Translations under genes and position numbers: made by a program
Shown: positions 23,909 to 34,875 of the stretch, in pieces
How the letters are laid out: every line of letters starts with the position of its first letter
Position numbering within the stretch: position 1 is the first letter of the stretch
DNA from: Aricia agestis
Lineage: Eukaryota; Arthropoda; Insecta; Lepidoptera; Lycaenidae
Length of the DNA stretch: 64,000 bases
Reading direction: 5' to 3'
Assembly (NCBI RefSeq): GCF_905147365.1
Contig: NC_056428.1
Location: 7,718,001 to 7,782,000 of the forward strand
The notes under the pieces: generated by a model
Seen by the model: only the letters and a program-made list of their open reading frames with translations
The model's database searches: none
What the model was told of the DNA's origin: nothing

Positions 23909-23914
23909 AATAAA
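23909..23914 (+). terminator. AATAAA polyadenylation signal, likely XPB
   Basis: AATAAA lies about 160 bp after the 3' UTR acceptor and is the first canonical signal downstream of the XPB stop on this strand. The inference rests on position alone. Confidence 0.5.
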
Positions 23915-24010
23915 CCTTAAATACCATTGGCCACTCCCTTATAAAGTAAAAAATATACCTTTATAATATTACGTAAAACTTTAAAATACATAAAACATTA
24001 TAGATTAGAT

Positions 24011-24311
24011 CAGGGCTTCCCAAACTTATTTGTACTATGACGCCTAGGACTTTGCTATTTCTTGACGACGACGACGACGCCCCAGCCCCCCAAAAATAAT
24101 AATAATATAATAAAGCAAGGCTGGCTAATGTGAAGGATGCGCTTGCTTTTCTGGGCATAGATTCTGAAAGTGGGGACACTGCCCTGGAATGTATAAATGG
24201 CATACCTAATGCGCGCGGCGCTCACTCGATTTGGTTGTGTCGAGATGCGACGCCCCTGGGAAAACGTCGCGACGCCCCGTTACGTCGCGACGCACAGTTT
24301 GGGAAGCCCTG
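24011..24311. mobile_element. 301-bp hAT-type MITE with 8-bp target duplication
   Basis: Terminal inverted repeats CAGGGCTTCCCAAACT and GTTTGGGAAGCCCTG are flanked by identical 8-mers GATTAGAT (24003-24010 and 24312-24319). The interior is GACGAC- and GCGACGC-rich near the ends. Too short to code for a transposase. It sits between the XPB polyadenylation region and the CTF8 exon. Confidence 0.92.
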
Positions 24312-24513
24312 GATTAGATAATTTTTCTTTTAGCTTTCATAGATCTATTAATAGCTCTTATTTTTTACATTTTATAGCGACGACATAACCGCCGGGAATT
24401 CTGACGCCAACGCGTACATTTTTGTCCCTGACTTATATCCCTGTAGGCTATAACAAAAGGCAAGGCGTAAGGCGAAAGTGTTAATCCGGTGTTCATAGCT
24501 ATATTTGTTTTAG

Positions 24514-24826
24514 CAAAACGGAAACGGAAGGGGGTGTGCCGGAGTGGGCGCTGGTGGAACTGCAGGGTCTCGTGCAGATGAAGAACGAGGACGGTGGAGG
24601 CACCCTGGTAGGAGACCTGCACTTCTTCAACAGGAACAAACACCCCGTACTAGTGCTAGGCCATCACGTTCTCAACGGCAAAGAGGTCAAACTAGACCAG
24701 CCCATGGCCGTCGTAGAGAAACATCACGGAGACAAAACCACGTATAAAGTGAAGGCAGTGGTGAAGAAGAAATTGTTGTTCAAATCGAGACCCAAACCGA
24801 TTATATCCAATGTTGAAAAAAATTAA
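24514..24826 (+). CDS. CHTF8: CTF8 (chromosome transmission fidelity 8), last exon
   Basis: CTF8 is a small subunit of the CTF18 replication-factor-C clamp loader, acting at forks in sister-chromatid cohesion. This exon begins after TTGTTTTAG at 24513 and ends at TAA 24824-24826. It encodes about 103 residues containing PEWALVELQG, GDLHF, PVLVLGHHVLNGKEVKLDQP and LFKSRPKPII, the core landmarks of the family as I remember it. The first base completes a split codon, so at least one upstream exon carrying the start must exist. I found no convincing ATG-plus-donor between 23750 and 24513; the true first exon is unresolved. Confidence 0.85.
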
Positions 24827-25180
24827 ATATACTTTTTGAATGTATTGGAGTATTATTTTTTTTGCAATTACTAAAATGGACATTATACCTTAAGTCGGTT
24901 CTTCCCGCCGGCTTACGGCCCACGGGGATCGGCGCGGCGGTGCGAACGGCGAAGCAGGGAGCATTCATGAGGCACCGTTAGCAATAATTAATTTGTCAAT
25001 TCACAAGAGTTGAAACAAAATATTGGAGGTAGTTACAAGAAAAATATTAAAATTAATGGGTAGGCCAAAAAAATTGAACGCAAACACCTCTTCATACGTT
25101 ATGTTTGTCGTCTGTCGATTCACAAGAATTGAAACAAAATATTGGGGGCAGTCACAAGAAAAATCTTAATACTGAGTGTC
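24827..25180. other. CTF8 3' flank, no gene seen
   Basis: AT-rich flank. Two related ~80-bp segments (near 24995-25060 and 25115-25170) share CAATTCACAAGAGTTGAAAC- and AAAATATTGG-type words, indicating a short direct duplication. No open frame of note. Confidence 0.5.
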
Positions 25181-25357
25181 TAAACACACTAGGCCGAAGT
25201 TACGCGGCTGAAATTCCGCATGATTACGCCCGCAATGTATTTTAAATTACCGATGACACACTATTCCGTCGCGTTCCGTCCGTATTTTGTATGCGTTTGA
25301 CATTGCGGACGTAATCATGCGGAATTTCCGCCGCGTAACTTCGGCCTAGTGTGTTTA
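25181..25357. mobile_element. Fold-back MITE with CACTAGGCCGAAGTTACGCG ends
   Basis: Arms of about 55 bp (TAAACACACTAGGCCGAAGT onward, inverted at the right end) enclose a ~60-bp centre. A single-arm relic of the same family (AATCATGCGGAATTTCCGCC) occurs at 4924-4960. Confidence 0.85.
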
Positions 25358-25394
25358 GAGTTTAGACAGTTTAGTAGGTCGGAAAAGTTGAATA

Positions 25395-25545
25395 ACATCT
25401 GTCTGTTACCTCTATTTTTCTGAAATTTGGTATGGAGATACTTTGAGTCCCGGAAAGGACTTTTTATCCTGGTACGGTTACAGTAATATACGGTTCCCGC
25501 GCGACAAACTAATTTCGGTGCAACGGAGTTGCGGCGTCACCTAGT
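25395..25545 (+). repeat. Dispersed repeat copy related to 13085-13308
   Basis: CTGTCTGTTACCTCTATTTT, GGAGATACTTTGAGTCCCGG and GGTGCAACGGAGTTGCGGCG match the XPB intron 4 copy in order. Confidence 0.55.
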
Positions 25546-25604
25546 TTGGACATAAAACAAAGAATGGAATTAAATAACAATGCATACTGTACTATGAAAG
25601 GCAC

Positions 25605-25610
25605 TTTATT
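25605..25610 (-). terminator. AATAAA on the minus strand, possible polyadenylation signal of the crotonase gene
   Basis: TTTATT on the plus strand gives AATAAA about 0.8 kb past the minus-strand stop at 26419-26421. The long 3' UTR it implies is plausible but unproven. Confidence 0.3.
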
Positions 25611-26418
25611 TTTCTCACAGAAAAGAAAGAAAATAAGTTATTTCTATACTTAAAATATACTCTTAATGTTACTACATTAATCCGACCTGCTCGGTCGCAG
25701 TATAAACATTAATACGGGTCAAGACGTTTGTACACATAAGGAATGAATTGCACATCGATAGTTGTGGGGTGACCGGGGTGTGCGCGTCACAGTACATAGT
25801 GCTACAACGCTTGCAACTTACTAGTCGCTTGCGACGATGTCTTACTTTGGCTGATGACAAGTAAAAACTAATAACTATCATAAACTCATAAAAATCTAAA
25901 ACAAACGCATTAAGATATTTAATCTACAACATAATCGACGCATAAACATAATGTACGAGATATAACAGACGAACTCTATTGCCAAACAAAAATGACATCG
26001 CAACTTGTACGATTCAAATTATACCAGTCTTTTCTACGACAAACGAACAAACATTACGATGTAAAGTGTACCATAAAATATACCTAGTTATTCTTGTAAG
26101 AAAAATAATAATAAAAATATATTACCTAATTCAAATATAATTTGTGTATAGTCCATCCGATTAGCTAAATTGAAATAATATAATTATCATATGCCCACAC
26201 TTAAATTCGAAACATTCAGCGGCTTACGAGCTAAACCCAACACACCCGATACAGAGACGCGTAACAACATTAAATTCATTATATTAATTTTGAAATCGAA
26301 TCTTATTTACAAGAGCCCGCAGTTCGCAGTGATAATTTCACTGTATCCTCATCGAGGGTGTTGGCGCGGATCGTCGACGCCGGGAGCGGGGCGAGCAGCG
26401 CGGGGCGGGGCGGTTCGG

Positions 26419-29400
26419 CTAGGCGCAGTCCAAGGTCGCCCGCAGCAGCTCCTGGCCCTCCACCGAGGTCCAGTACTCGACCAGCAGGTCTCGCTCGGCC
26501 TCCAGGCACGACGACAGCCGCGCCTCCTCCACGCTGTTCCGCAAATTGAGCAGCTTCTTCTTGAGAAGAATTGTCTGAAATTAAACGTTTTCGATTATCA
26601 CAAATGTAAAATGAAAATATACCTTGTAACGTCAATATTATATGGTTGGGGATTTACTGAAACAAAGAGCGTAATATAAGTATTTTAAAAGACGTATTAA
26701 GTTTTTATAAAACCTTAGTCCGCTCACTAAACATCAAGTAGCAATGTTTAATGTTTACATTAACATTGAAAATAAACAAGTGGAACTCCGTAAGATACTG
26801 CACAATATCTTATCTGTTTAGTACTGTATTTAGGTTAGAGTTGTGACCCGTCGATCATTAGCGGCATTACTTTATCCCGCGCAGCGCATGATGATCAAAT
26901 CACTACTCCTAATCTCATTCTTTTCTTTTTTCTACTTTTATGTTAACTCAGCTGAGGAAAGCGAAGAAACAGAATTATATTACTATGGTATTGTAAGTAC
27001 ATTCAATTTTAATGATTGTCATTGAAAACATATTATCGATGACTTTTCTATATTTAGGTTGGTGCTGCGAGAATCACGTTATGAATCTGTTACGCTGCGT
27101 GTGACTATACTCAAAGTCCACTTACATTGTAACAAACAAGTGCAACAAAAGAAAGCGATAATACTTTAGGGTTTGTGGTTGTCTGTTAAATACGAGTTCG
27201 TTGTGAAAGTAGCAATGCTGAAATGGCCTACTTTTGACTTTTACGTTTCCATGAGAAATGCCCCAACGTATGAATTTACCCATACAAAAAACTATAAACT
27301 CTATAAATTATAAGAGACACACTCCCTTTAGTATTATGTAGGTATCACTTTGTTTTGGACACCTTGTATACTTACATGGATTTATAATGATAATATTATA
27401 TTATATTTTTATTATAAAGGGAGCTGTATTTAGGGAGCTTTATACGTGGGAGAGACATGCTTCGGCACGAATGGGCCGGCTCGACCGGAGAAATACCACG
27501 TCCTCACAGAAAACCGGCGTGAAACAGCGCTTCCGCTGTGTTTCGCCGAGTGAGTGAGTTTACCGGAGGCCCAATTCTTTCGACTGATGCGGAGGCATAC
27601 CTGCACAGGCGGCATACCTGCACTGGTGGCCTCTCTGGTAAACCGGAGCGTGTATGCCGCATGGCGTACAACCTCGACTTCAAACATACGGGCAAATATA
27701 CGCAGTTGGAGGCGCGCGCCGGCCGATATGATATACTACGTCAAACGTATTTTCGAGTTCTCTTAGTCTGAGTCGGCCTACCGCCTACTGGTTAGTTCTG
27801 TTTAGTCTGATTAGTTATCCGTTATAGGAGGAGAGCGAGCGTGGTCTAGCGTCGTGCGGCGCGGGCGCGGCGTGCGCGGCGCTGTTGCGGCGCTACTGGC
27901 GGCCGCGCGCGCTGCTGCGGCTGTGTCGCTGCGGCCGACGCCGCCGGTGCGACACCCCCGCCCCCGCCGACCACCACATACAGCTCAACAACAGAGCCAC
28001 CCTACAGGTACCGCTACAGCTCTCTACAAATGGTGCGACGATTGTTACTATCTTGCCTTTGCGGTTTGCCCTTGCCCATGCTACTAGCAGAGTAAAGAGA
28101 ACTAACGAGTAGGCCGAATCACGACTCAGGAGAAATCTCGAAAATACGTTTGACGTAGTATGTCAGATCGGGCGGCGCGCGACGTACTAATCCACTTAGC
28201 ATTGTGAAACATGTCGAAAGTGGTACTCGCGCCCAACTCGCGTAGATTCGCCCGCTTGTTTGAAGTCGAGGTACTCATGAGTCTGTCTACTCTTGTTCTA
28301 ATATTAAAAATACGAAAGTGCCTTTCTGTCTTTCTGTCTGTCGGTCGGTACTCTCTTCTCAGTTGATATGGAAATACATTCGAGTCCCGAAAGGATAGGT
28401 ACTTTTAATCCCAGAAAAATTTACGATTCTAGGCAAGGCACGAACTAGTATAGAATAAAATTTATATACATATATTATGTACCATAAAATCAGTTCTGTG
28501 GCGTCCGAGAATTACAATTAAATACACATATTTATGTATATCACCGTTTCAGTTTTGCAAACCGATAACCGACTGGCCGGAATGCAAAATCACGGACGTC
28601 CCGCTCACAGTGGCGAGCACGCTCGAGCGGATGAACCCAGACGAGATCGAGAGCCTGCACCATCGTAACATTCAACTGGCGCCGCCGACCGTGACGGTCA
28701 CCTGCCGCTGCCGTCAGCCCTTCTACTGGAAGTTGCACGCCGCCAACGACACCCACCACTCGTATCGCTGCGCCTCCCTCCCCCCGTGTCAATCCGGCGA
28801 GTTCTGTGGCAACGTCAGCGACGACCTCCAATCTCTGTATCAGTCGTGCCTGTGCCCCGCGAACCACATGTGCGTCCACGACGGAGGAATCAGCCATGTT
28901 CAGATATCCGAGCTGCTATACAGCGGGCGAGGCTGGCGGGCGTTCTGTCGGCCAATAAGCGAAAGCTACGAAGACTATTAAGGCGTTTTTCCTAGCATGC
29001 GTGTCGTCAGCCGCGCGCGGATCCGGGCCCTGATTCACAATGCGTAATTCGATTTTGAACGGGAATCGTGAATAGCCCTGCTGATCCGCATGCGGGTGAC
29101 ATCATGCTCCTGGTCGCGAGCACGTTGACACTAAATCAATGAAATGATAGGATGCGGGCAACTTTCTTGCGGCCCTATAGCACTCACCGGTTGGGGCTGC
29201 GTCGCTATATCCCTCACTATGTTCTCGACCTGCTCCTGGAAGCGATCCGGCCACAGCGTGCGGCTAATGAGGCCGCTCCGCAACGCCTCGCCGGAAGAAA
29301 TTCTGCGCCCGAATACGACTAAGTCGTTTATCTGTAAAAATTAAAACAAACATAGTAATGTTAATTAATTATATTGGTTAAGTATAACCAATATAATAGT

Positions 29401-32400
29401 AAGAAAAAACATGAGGGTATTTTTACAGTTAAAAGTAATTAATCTTCTAATTAAATATTTTTATTTTCATTAAAAATTAAAAACTAAATTGGTTATAAAA
29501 GATGTTAAAGTTGTGTTGTGCAGTTTTATTGGCATGCCAATATCACAAACTTTCTCAAAACAACAGTCATAAGAACTAAATAAGTAAACATTTATATGTT
29601 ACGTTAATTATAATAATGATGAATATTAAATGACAATACTTTTATTCCTTTCGATTGAGCTTTGTCGATCAATCCAAAACTGTAGCAGTATAGGTATAAT
29701 AACTAGTTACCAGAGCCTGCGGCAATGCCTGACAGCGGACAGTCAATGCTGCGGTTCCTGGGAACAGTGGTGCTGAACCCATAGCAAGAGCAAACGTGGC
29801 ACACTCAGAGGCCAGCACGACGTCACAGAAAGTTGCCAGCGCGAGGCCCACGCCGCAACACGCTCCCCACACGCTACAGCATAGCAGCTTGCTGTGTTGT
29901 GCCGCCGAACACAACAGCAACCTAAGATTATATGTATATCACTTGATTAGCTTATGGCGATTAGCTTTGGGATTCAACATTATACATTATACAATCAACA
30001 AGACTATTAGTTGTTGGGGAGATTTCTTTTCGCAACCAAAATTGTGCATTGGTCAATTGACAATAATATAAAATAAACAGACAGAAATTTGAACAGTATT
30101 TGTATAAAGATGTTGCAAAGCTACTAGATACTGTAAATAAATAAATACCTTATATAAAAATTTCATGTTTTTATACAATTTTTATTCAGCAATTTTGATA
30201 AATACCTAATAGAATCAGCTAGAGTGTAAGCTTGCTTTACTCTCGTCTCTTTATTCTCTTCCAATAAGAAATTTAAATCTAAACTTGAACATAACACCAC
30301 ACATTCGGATGAGAGCAAAGTAACTGACGTATCTTTTAGTTTGTCCAAATACAGGAGGGCCTCTTCTAATTCTTTTATAACCTGTAATAAAAAAGGAGTT
30401 AAAATTAATTAAAAAATAAAAATTTATTTAAATCAATCTCTATAATATTATGCAAAGGTCGGAGCAGAAGATGCTACTAGCATATACTGTAAATACATAC
30501 ACCAAACAAGACTTTTCCTTACTGTCTATGCTGGTATGGCCTCTAGCATGAAAACATTACAGTTATAAAATATGCTATACAAAAATATACCCACCTCAAT
30601 TCCTATTTTGACTGCTGTTTTTTTAACGAACACAGTTGCCAGTTTATTTTCAATTACAATTGATACAAATTTGAATTGATCACCACTTATATCCGGGATA
30701 TTATCGTCCTTTGATAGTTTCTTTTGTTTGACAGGCTTATCGTTTTTGGTGTTGTCTCTTTTACGCTTATTCAAAGCTTGAGATAATTTGGAATTTAGCT
30801 TTTCTTTTATTGAGAGACAATCGATCTCTTTACTTGATAGAATAGCTTCATTTTCGGCCATGAAAGATTCAGATACCTGTTGAACTGTTTCTTCCAAATT
30901 AGCTGCAGTGTTTTCTTTAACTTTTTGTGTGGTATTCTGTACACTGCCAGTTTCAACATCGCTTAAGCGTCTAGGGCTCATGCAGCTGCTGGAATATGAG
31001 CTTGAAGAATGACGACGATATATTATTGAATCATCCGCACTGTGGGTTTCAAAATCTTCACTGACTGAAGGAGATTTAACAGAGGCGCTTAGTGATGCTC
31101 TTAGTTTTCCACTAATAATCTTTTTTGCTTCCCCATCCTCATATTTTATAATTTCTTTTTTTCTTTCCCTGAACCTTCCTTTTTCCTTTGCCTCTGGAGT
31201 AGAACTTTGTAATTTTTTGATAATCTCAGCCTTAGTTTTCATATTTTTCTTTCCCTTTGGAGCATCCGGTGTCAACTGATACAGCATGTTTACAGCACCT
31301 TCATCCATTAAGAGCTTATCGACTTCTGTTAACCTTCTACATTGCTTGCTATTTTTAGGGGATGGCTTTTTCCATTGTTGTTTTGATACTGGCGATTTTG
31401 ACCTTTGACGGATTTGTTCTGGTTTCGGTTTCTTAGGAGGGGTAGGTTCTGCTGAATCTTTATTTTTCAATGGAATTTTGCCTTTGGTAAAAGTGTCAGG
31501 ATTATCAGGATCAAATATTACTTTTTTCTTGATTACCCTGCTTATTCGTCGTGGAGGTTCGTCATCACCTGCCTTGTCAGTATTTTGCGAGTAATCCTGT
31601 TTTGAAACAGTTTCCTCAGTAGGTGTATCTTGACTTTCTTCAGAAGGTTCACCTACTTCAGCAACATTATCTGTACTAATTTCTGAAATTTTACTGGCTT
31701 TTGAAGTATCTAATTCCTTTGATTCAATTGGTTCATCATCATCCCAATCCATTACTAAAGAAGACACAATATTTTCTGTTTCTGCTATCTTGTCATTTTC
31801 TTTTTTTGGTTCAGCTTCTTCTTCCTCTGTTGTTTTCGTGTCTTCTTTTGATGTGTCTGTTTTCTCTGCTGTAAGCTGCTGTGCAGAATTTTTTTCTTGT
31901 ATTTTTATATCTACATCTGTTTCTTTTTCTGCAGTAAGCTGTTTACCCATATCTTTTTCTTGTTTTTTATTAGTATTTGTATCAGGGTTACTTCTTTTTT
32001 TGAAGTTGAGAGGCTTCCTTCCTTCACCTTTCGTTTTTTTGGGGGTATATCTAGTCTTAGATAATCTTGAAAGTTGTTTTAAAGCTATTTGAGCTTCCAG
32101 TTTCTTTTTATTTTCTTCTTCTTCCATTTCCTCCTCTATAGAGGCTTGATCGCCGTCATTCCCCTCTAAGATATCTAGCAACTCTTCTTTATTGAAAACC
32201 TCCTGCCTGATCGAGCCACTGTGGGTGTCATTACCATCAGCAATATCCGATTGTAATACTTCACTTAATTCTATGTTATGATCTAATTCACTTAATATAA
32301 TAGTTTCTGCATCAGGCTTACTTTCTACAACTATATTTTCATTGACATCATTATCATTCTGTTCTACCAAAATCTCTGTCTGAAACTGTACTTCATTTTG

Positions 32401-32892
32401 AGACAATTCCAAGGGTTCTGTCTCAACTTCTTTTTCTTCCTCAACCTTAGTCTCCAAAACATTTCCTTCACAAGCAACATTGGTACTATCATGTTCTACA
32501 CCATCTATAGTTACTTCTGTCACTACTTCACTTATAACATCCTCATTTTGGTTTTGGATATTTGTAACGACCACGACTTGCTCTTCGGGAACACTCAAAT
32601 TTTCGCTTGTTGGTTCCAGTCCAGCAGTTTCGTGAAGAGGCTCAACTTCTAGTTTAGACTCAGCATCGTCATTTATTTCTTCTTTACACGCCTCATTCCC
32701 GACTTGTTCCGATTCCATAATATCGGTAACGTCGTTAGGTTGTGTTCCATTTTCGGTGTTCACGACGTCGACTCCGTTGGTTTGGTGGCAATCACCTGAA
32801 TCAGAAGCGACTATGTCGCTTTCCTCTAGGATGCTTGGTTTAGTGGTATATAATGAGGAGTTGTTAATAGAACATTCTTCGAATGCTTCCAT
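26419..32892 (-). CDS. CDYL-like crotonase-fold protein with long charged N-terminus, 5 exons
   Basis: Exons in transcript order: 32892-30595, 30381-30206, 29921-29711, 29331-29188, 26574-26419, all with GT-AG borders and matching phase; 994 aa. Residues 1-766 come from one exon. They are acidic, then lysine-rich, low in order, with no chromodomain that I can see; a short ordered-looking block (RRLTEVDKLLMDEGAVNMLY) lies in the second half. Residues 767-994 read as an enoyl-CoA hydratase/isomerase (crotonase) fold: SSECVVLCSSLDLNFLL, GVGLALA (848-854), CDVVLAS, and the C-terminal helix with LVEYWTSVEGQEL (W978), as in CDYL and ECI2. A nuclear chromatin role is inferred from CDYL. The last intron (26575-29187) contains a whole gene on the other strand. 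The GC content of exons 4-5 is much higher than that of exon 1. Confidence 0.85.
26888..28981 (+). CDS. Secreted cysteine-rich protein, 3 exons, nested in the crotonase gene intron
   Basis: Exons 26888-26992, 27828-28007 and 28553-28981 join in phase 0 and encode 237 aa. Residues 1-21 form a clear signal peptide (MMIKSLLLISFFSFFYFY, then VNS). The mature part has 16 cysteines, including CRCG, TCRCR, PPCQSGEFCGN and SCLCP, and two N-glycosylation sites (NDT, NVS). The pattern recalls a secreted family widespread in arthropods whose members are often labelled U-scoloptoxin(11)-like by similarity; this is from memory. Nothing here indicates a venom role. An upstream in-frame codon is possible, but the ATG at 26888 gives the cleanest signal peptide. 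Intron 1 holds a MITE and a retroelement tail. Confidence 0.78.
27133..27368. mobile_element. Decayed full-length copy of the GTAACAAAAC-type MITE
   Basis: AAAGCGATAATACTTTAGGG near the left and CTTTAGTATTATGTAGGTATC with a GGACACCTTGTA end at the right mirror the element at 17100-17364. It lies in intron 1 of the nested secreted gene. Confidence 0.65.
27435..27575 (-). repeat. Retroelement/SINE tail, inverted copy
   Basis: TATACGTGGGAGAGACATGC through GAATGGGCCGGCTC and AAACCGGCGTGAAACAGCGC is the complement of the sequence at 54600-54705. The family also occurs at 48715-49390 and 49505-49720. Confidence 0.65.
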
Positions 32893-33345
32893 ATTACTAA
32901 TTTATCACAATCAGTTCACTAGAACTAACCTATTCTGTTGATAAATAAATCAAATAAACGCAATTAGTACACTTGGTGAGTTTTTCGATTCCAAATACAA
33001 CACTTTCTTTTAACAATATCAATCTCATAACTATGCACGTTAGTGTCTCAGAAATGTAAATAATTTATTTGTTACACTTTCGTGTGTAAATTACAAGGAA
33101 ATTATCAGTGCGTCCACCACTTCGTCCATGTTAAAATTTTCAAGCGAATACCAAAGGCGATTTACAACAAAAATTTTATTGCAGATACAAAAATCTGTCT
33201 CACAGATTACTAGTACCTATTTAAGATCTGTCTACGCCACAGATTACTAGTATATATTTGGTCTACGCATTGAGGTTCTATCATAAACCTATAATGCTAC
33301 GGCCTACGACAGTATATATTAAGTCTATGGGTTCTATCATAATAT
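32893..33345. promoter_or_regulatory. Upstream region of the crotonase gene (minus)
   Basis: Immediate 5' flank of the minus-strand start codon at 32892. The first stop-rich AT stretch likely holds the 5' UTR and promoter. No core motif is distinct enough to place a start site. Confidence 0.3.
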
Positions 33346-33779
33346 GGCGGCTCTCGACATAGGCGAACGCGTTGGCCAACGCGTCTGCAGACGCGTTGGC
33401 AGTGCGCTTGCAACGGCGTTTGTGAGTAATCCACACATAGGAAGGTCGTTCAGTATGCTTTGGATCGCGCCAATGTGCGGACGGATTCAAAATGGATGTT
33501 GAGTCGCTAACAGCTGCAGCTGTATATTTATTCACAGCTTATAATTACTTTGTAAATGTGGACAAGAAAAAGTTTTTAAAGGGTATTCTCGAAATAAATA
33601 AGTAAAAGGCGAGAAAACGTAACAAACAAAGAAATAAACTCACTTTTACATATTTTATAATATTAAAATATATTTTTTTTATTACTTATTATATATAAAA
33701 ATTATTACTTATTACTTATTATAATTATCATGATTAATAATTAATAATATATATTTATTATTTATTAAATATTTAATTT

Positions 33780-34012
33780 ATTTTGTTTTTAGTATATTTT
33801 GTTGTTATAGCGACAACAGATATAGGTACATAATCTGTGAAAATTTCAGAAATCCAGCTAAGTATAGCGGTTCTTGAGATACAGCCTGGAGACAGACAGA
33901 CGGACAGACAGATGGACAGACAGACAGACGGACAGACAGAAATGCAGACAGACGTTGAAGTCTTAGTAATAGGGTCCCGTTTTTACCCGTTGGGTACGGA
34001 ACCCTAAAAACA
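33780..34012 (+). repeat. (CTGT)n-family repeat fragment
   Basis: GTGAAAATTTCAGAAATCC, a GACAGACGGACAGACAG tract (33893-33955), and TAATAGGGTCCCGTTTTTAC ending GGGTACGGAACCCT match the complement of 15133-15400. Confidence 0.65.
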
Positions 34013-34102
34013 TCGTGAGGAAAATAGAATGTCCAATAACCTTATTTTTTTTTGCAACTTTTGATATGATTTTTGGTTCCACAGGCAGTTTTTACTCTGA
34101 TA

Positions 34103-34506
34103 GGGTCTATACAGACGGACCGCATTTCAACTGCAATCCAACCGCAAATTGCAGTTCAAGTGCAGTTTGAATGCAGTTGACATGACTGCAATAGAACTGC
34201 AAACCAAATGCGCAGTCGGATTGCAGTTCAGTTGCAGTTGGCGTGCAGTCGTGTGAACCGCATACCGACTGCATCCAAACTGCACTGCTACTGATTCCAT
34301 GCGCGGGAGAGCGGAGCGTGCGGGTGGGTGGGATAGTGCAGTTTGGATACAGTCGGTATGAAGTTCACACGACTGCAGTCAACTGCAATCCGACTGCGCG
34401 TTCGGTTTGCAGTTCTTTTGCAGTCGTGTCAACTGCATTCAAACTGCACTTCAACTGCAATTTGCGGTTGGATTGCAGTTGAAATGCGGTCCGTCTGTAT
34501 AGACCC
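34103..34506. mobile_element. 404-bp fold-back built of repeated CTGCA/TGCAGT words
   Basis: GGGTCTATACAGACGGACCG opens the left arm, and its complement CGGTCCGTCTGTATAGACCC closes the right arm. Arms of about 190 bp pair almost throughout. Each arm contains many AACTGCA or TGCAGTT words at short spacing. A GC-rich loop (about 34300-34335) separates the arms. Confidence 0.88.
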
Positions 34507-34875
34507 ATAGGGCCCAATAAATTTAAATGTTTTCTCGATACTCATATTGTTCGCCATTTCGTCAAGTTAGATGTTAATTCGCCACAAGAAGGAAACGTGC
34601 ACTCTTCATCGCCGCTCCGGGCGAACTGATCGCGCGGCCTATGTGTGGATGGAGCGCGAAGCTTGCGACAAATGTCCTTTGATCTTTTGCCGGCATTTCC
34701 GACCCGCGCGGCAAGCTCGCAGACGCGTCGGCCAACGTCTAAATACCTACGGCCAACGCGCGAACGCCCGTTCTACACATTGGGCCAACGCGTCTGCAGA
34801 CGCGTTGGCCAACGCGTTCGCCTATGTCGAGAGCCGCCAATAGACATAATATATATATTATGTCTATGGGTTCTA

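Larger units (their letters stand above)
33346..34838. mobile_element. 1.5-kb element with ~60-bp terminal inverted repeats, carrying nested repeats
   Basis: GGCGGCTCTCGACATAGGCG and the following AACGCGTTGGCC/GTCTGCAGACGCGTTGG block at the left are repeated inverted at the right, ending CCTATGTCGAGAGCCGCC. The ends themselves contain a CAACGCGTCTGCAGACGCGTTG palindrome-like core. No transposase is seen. Two other repeats are inserted inside: a (CTGT)n family copy (33780-34012) and a fold-back (34103-34506). Confidence 0.75.

Noticed and set aside
26303..26635. GC-rich open frames overlapping the last crotonase exon (both strands)
   Set aside because: Only one frame continues the crotonase fold in phase with the acceptor; the others are shadows.
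34243..34482. 79-aa frame with an apparently patterned protein
   Set aside because: Arises from the CTGCA-rich fold-back arms; not a gene.
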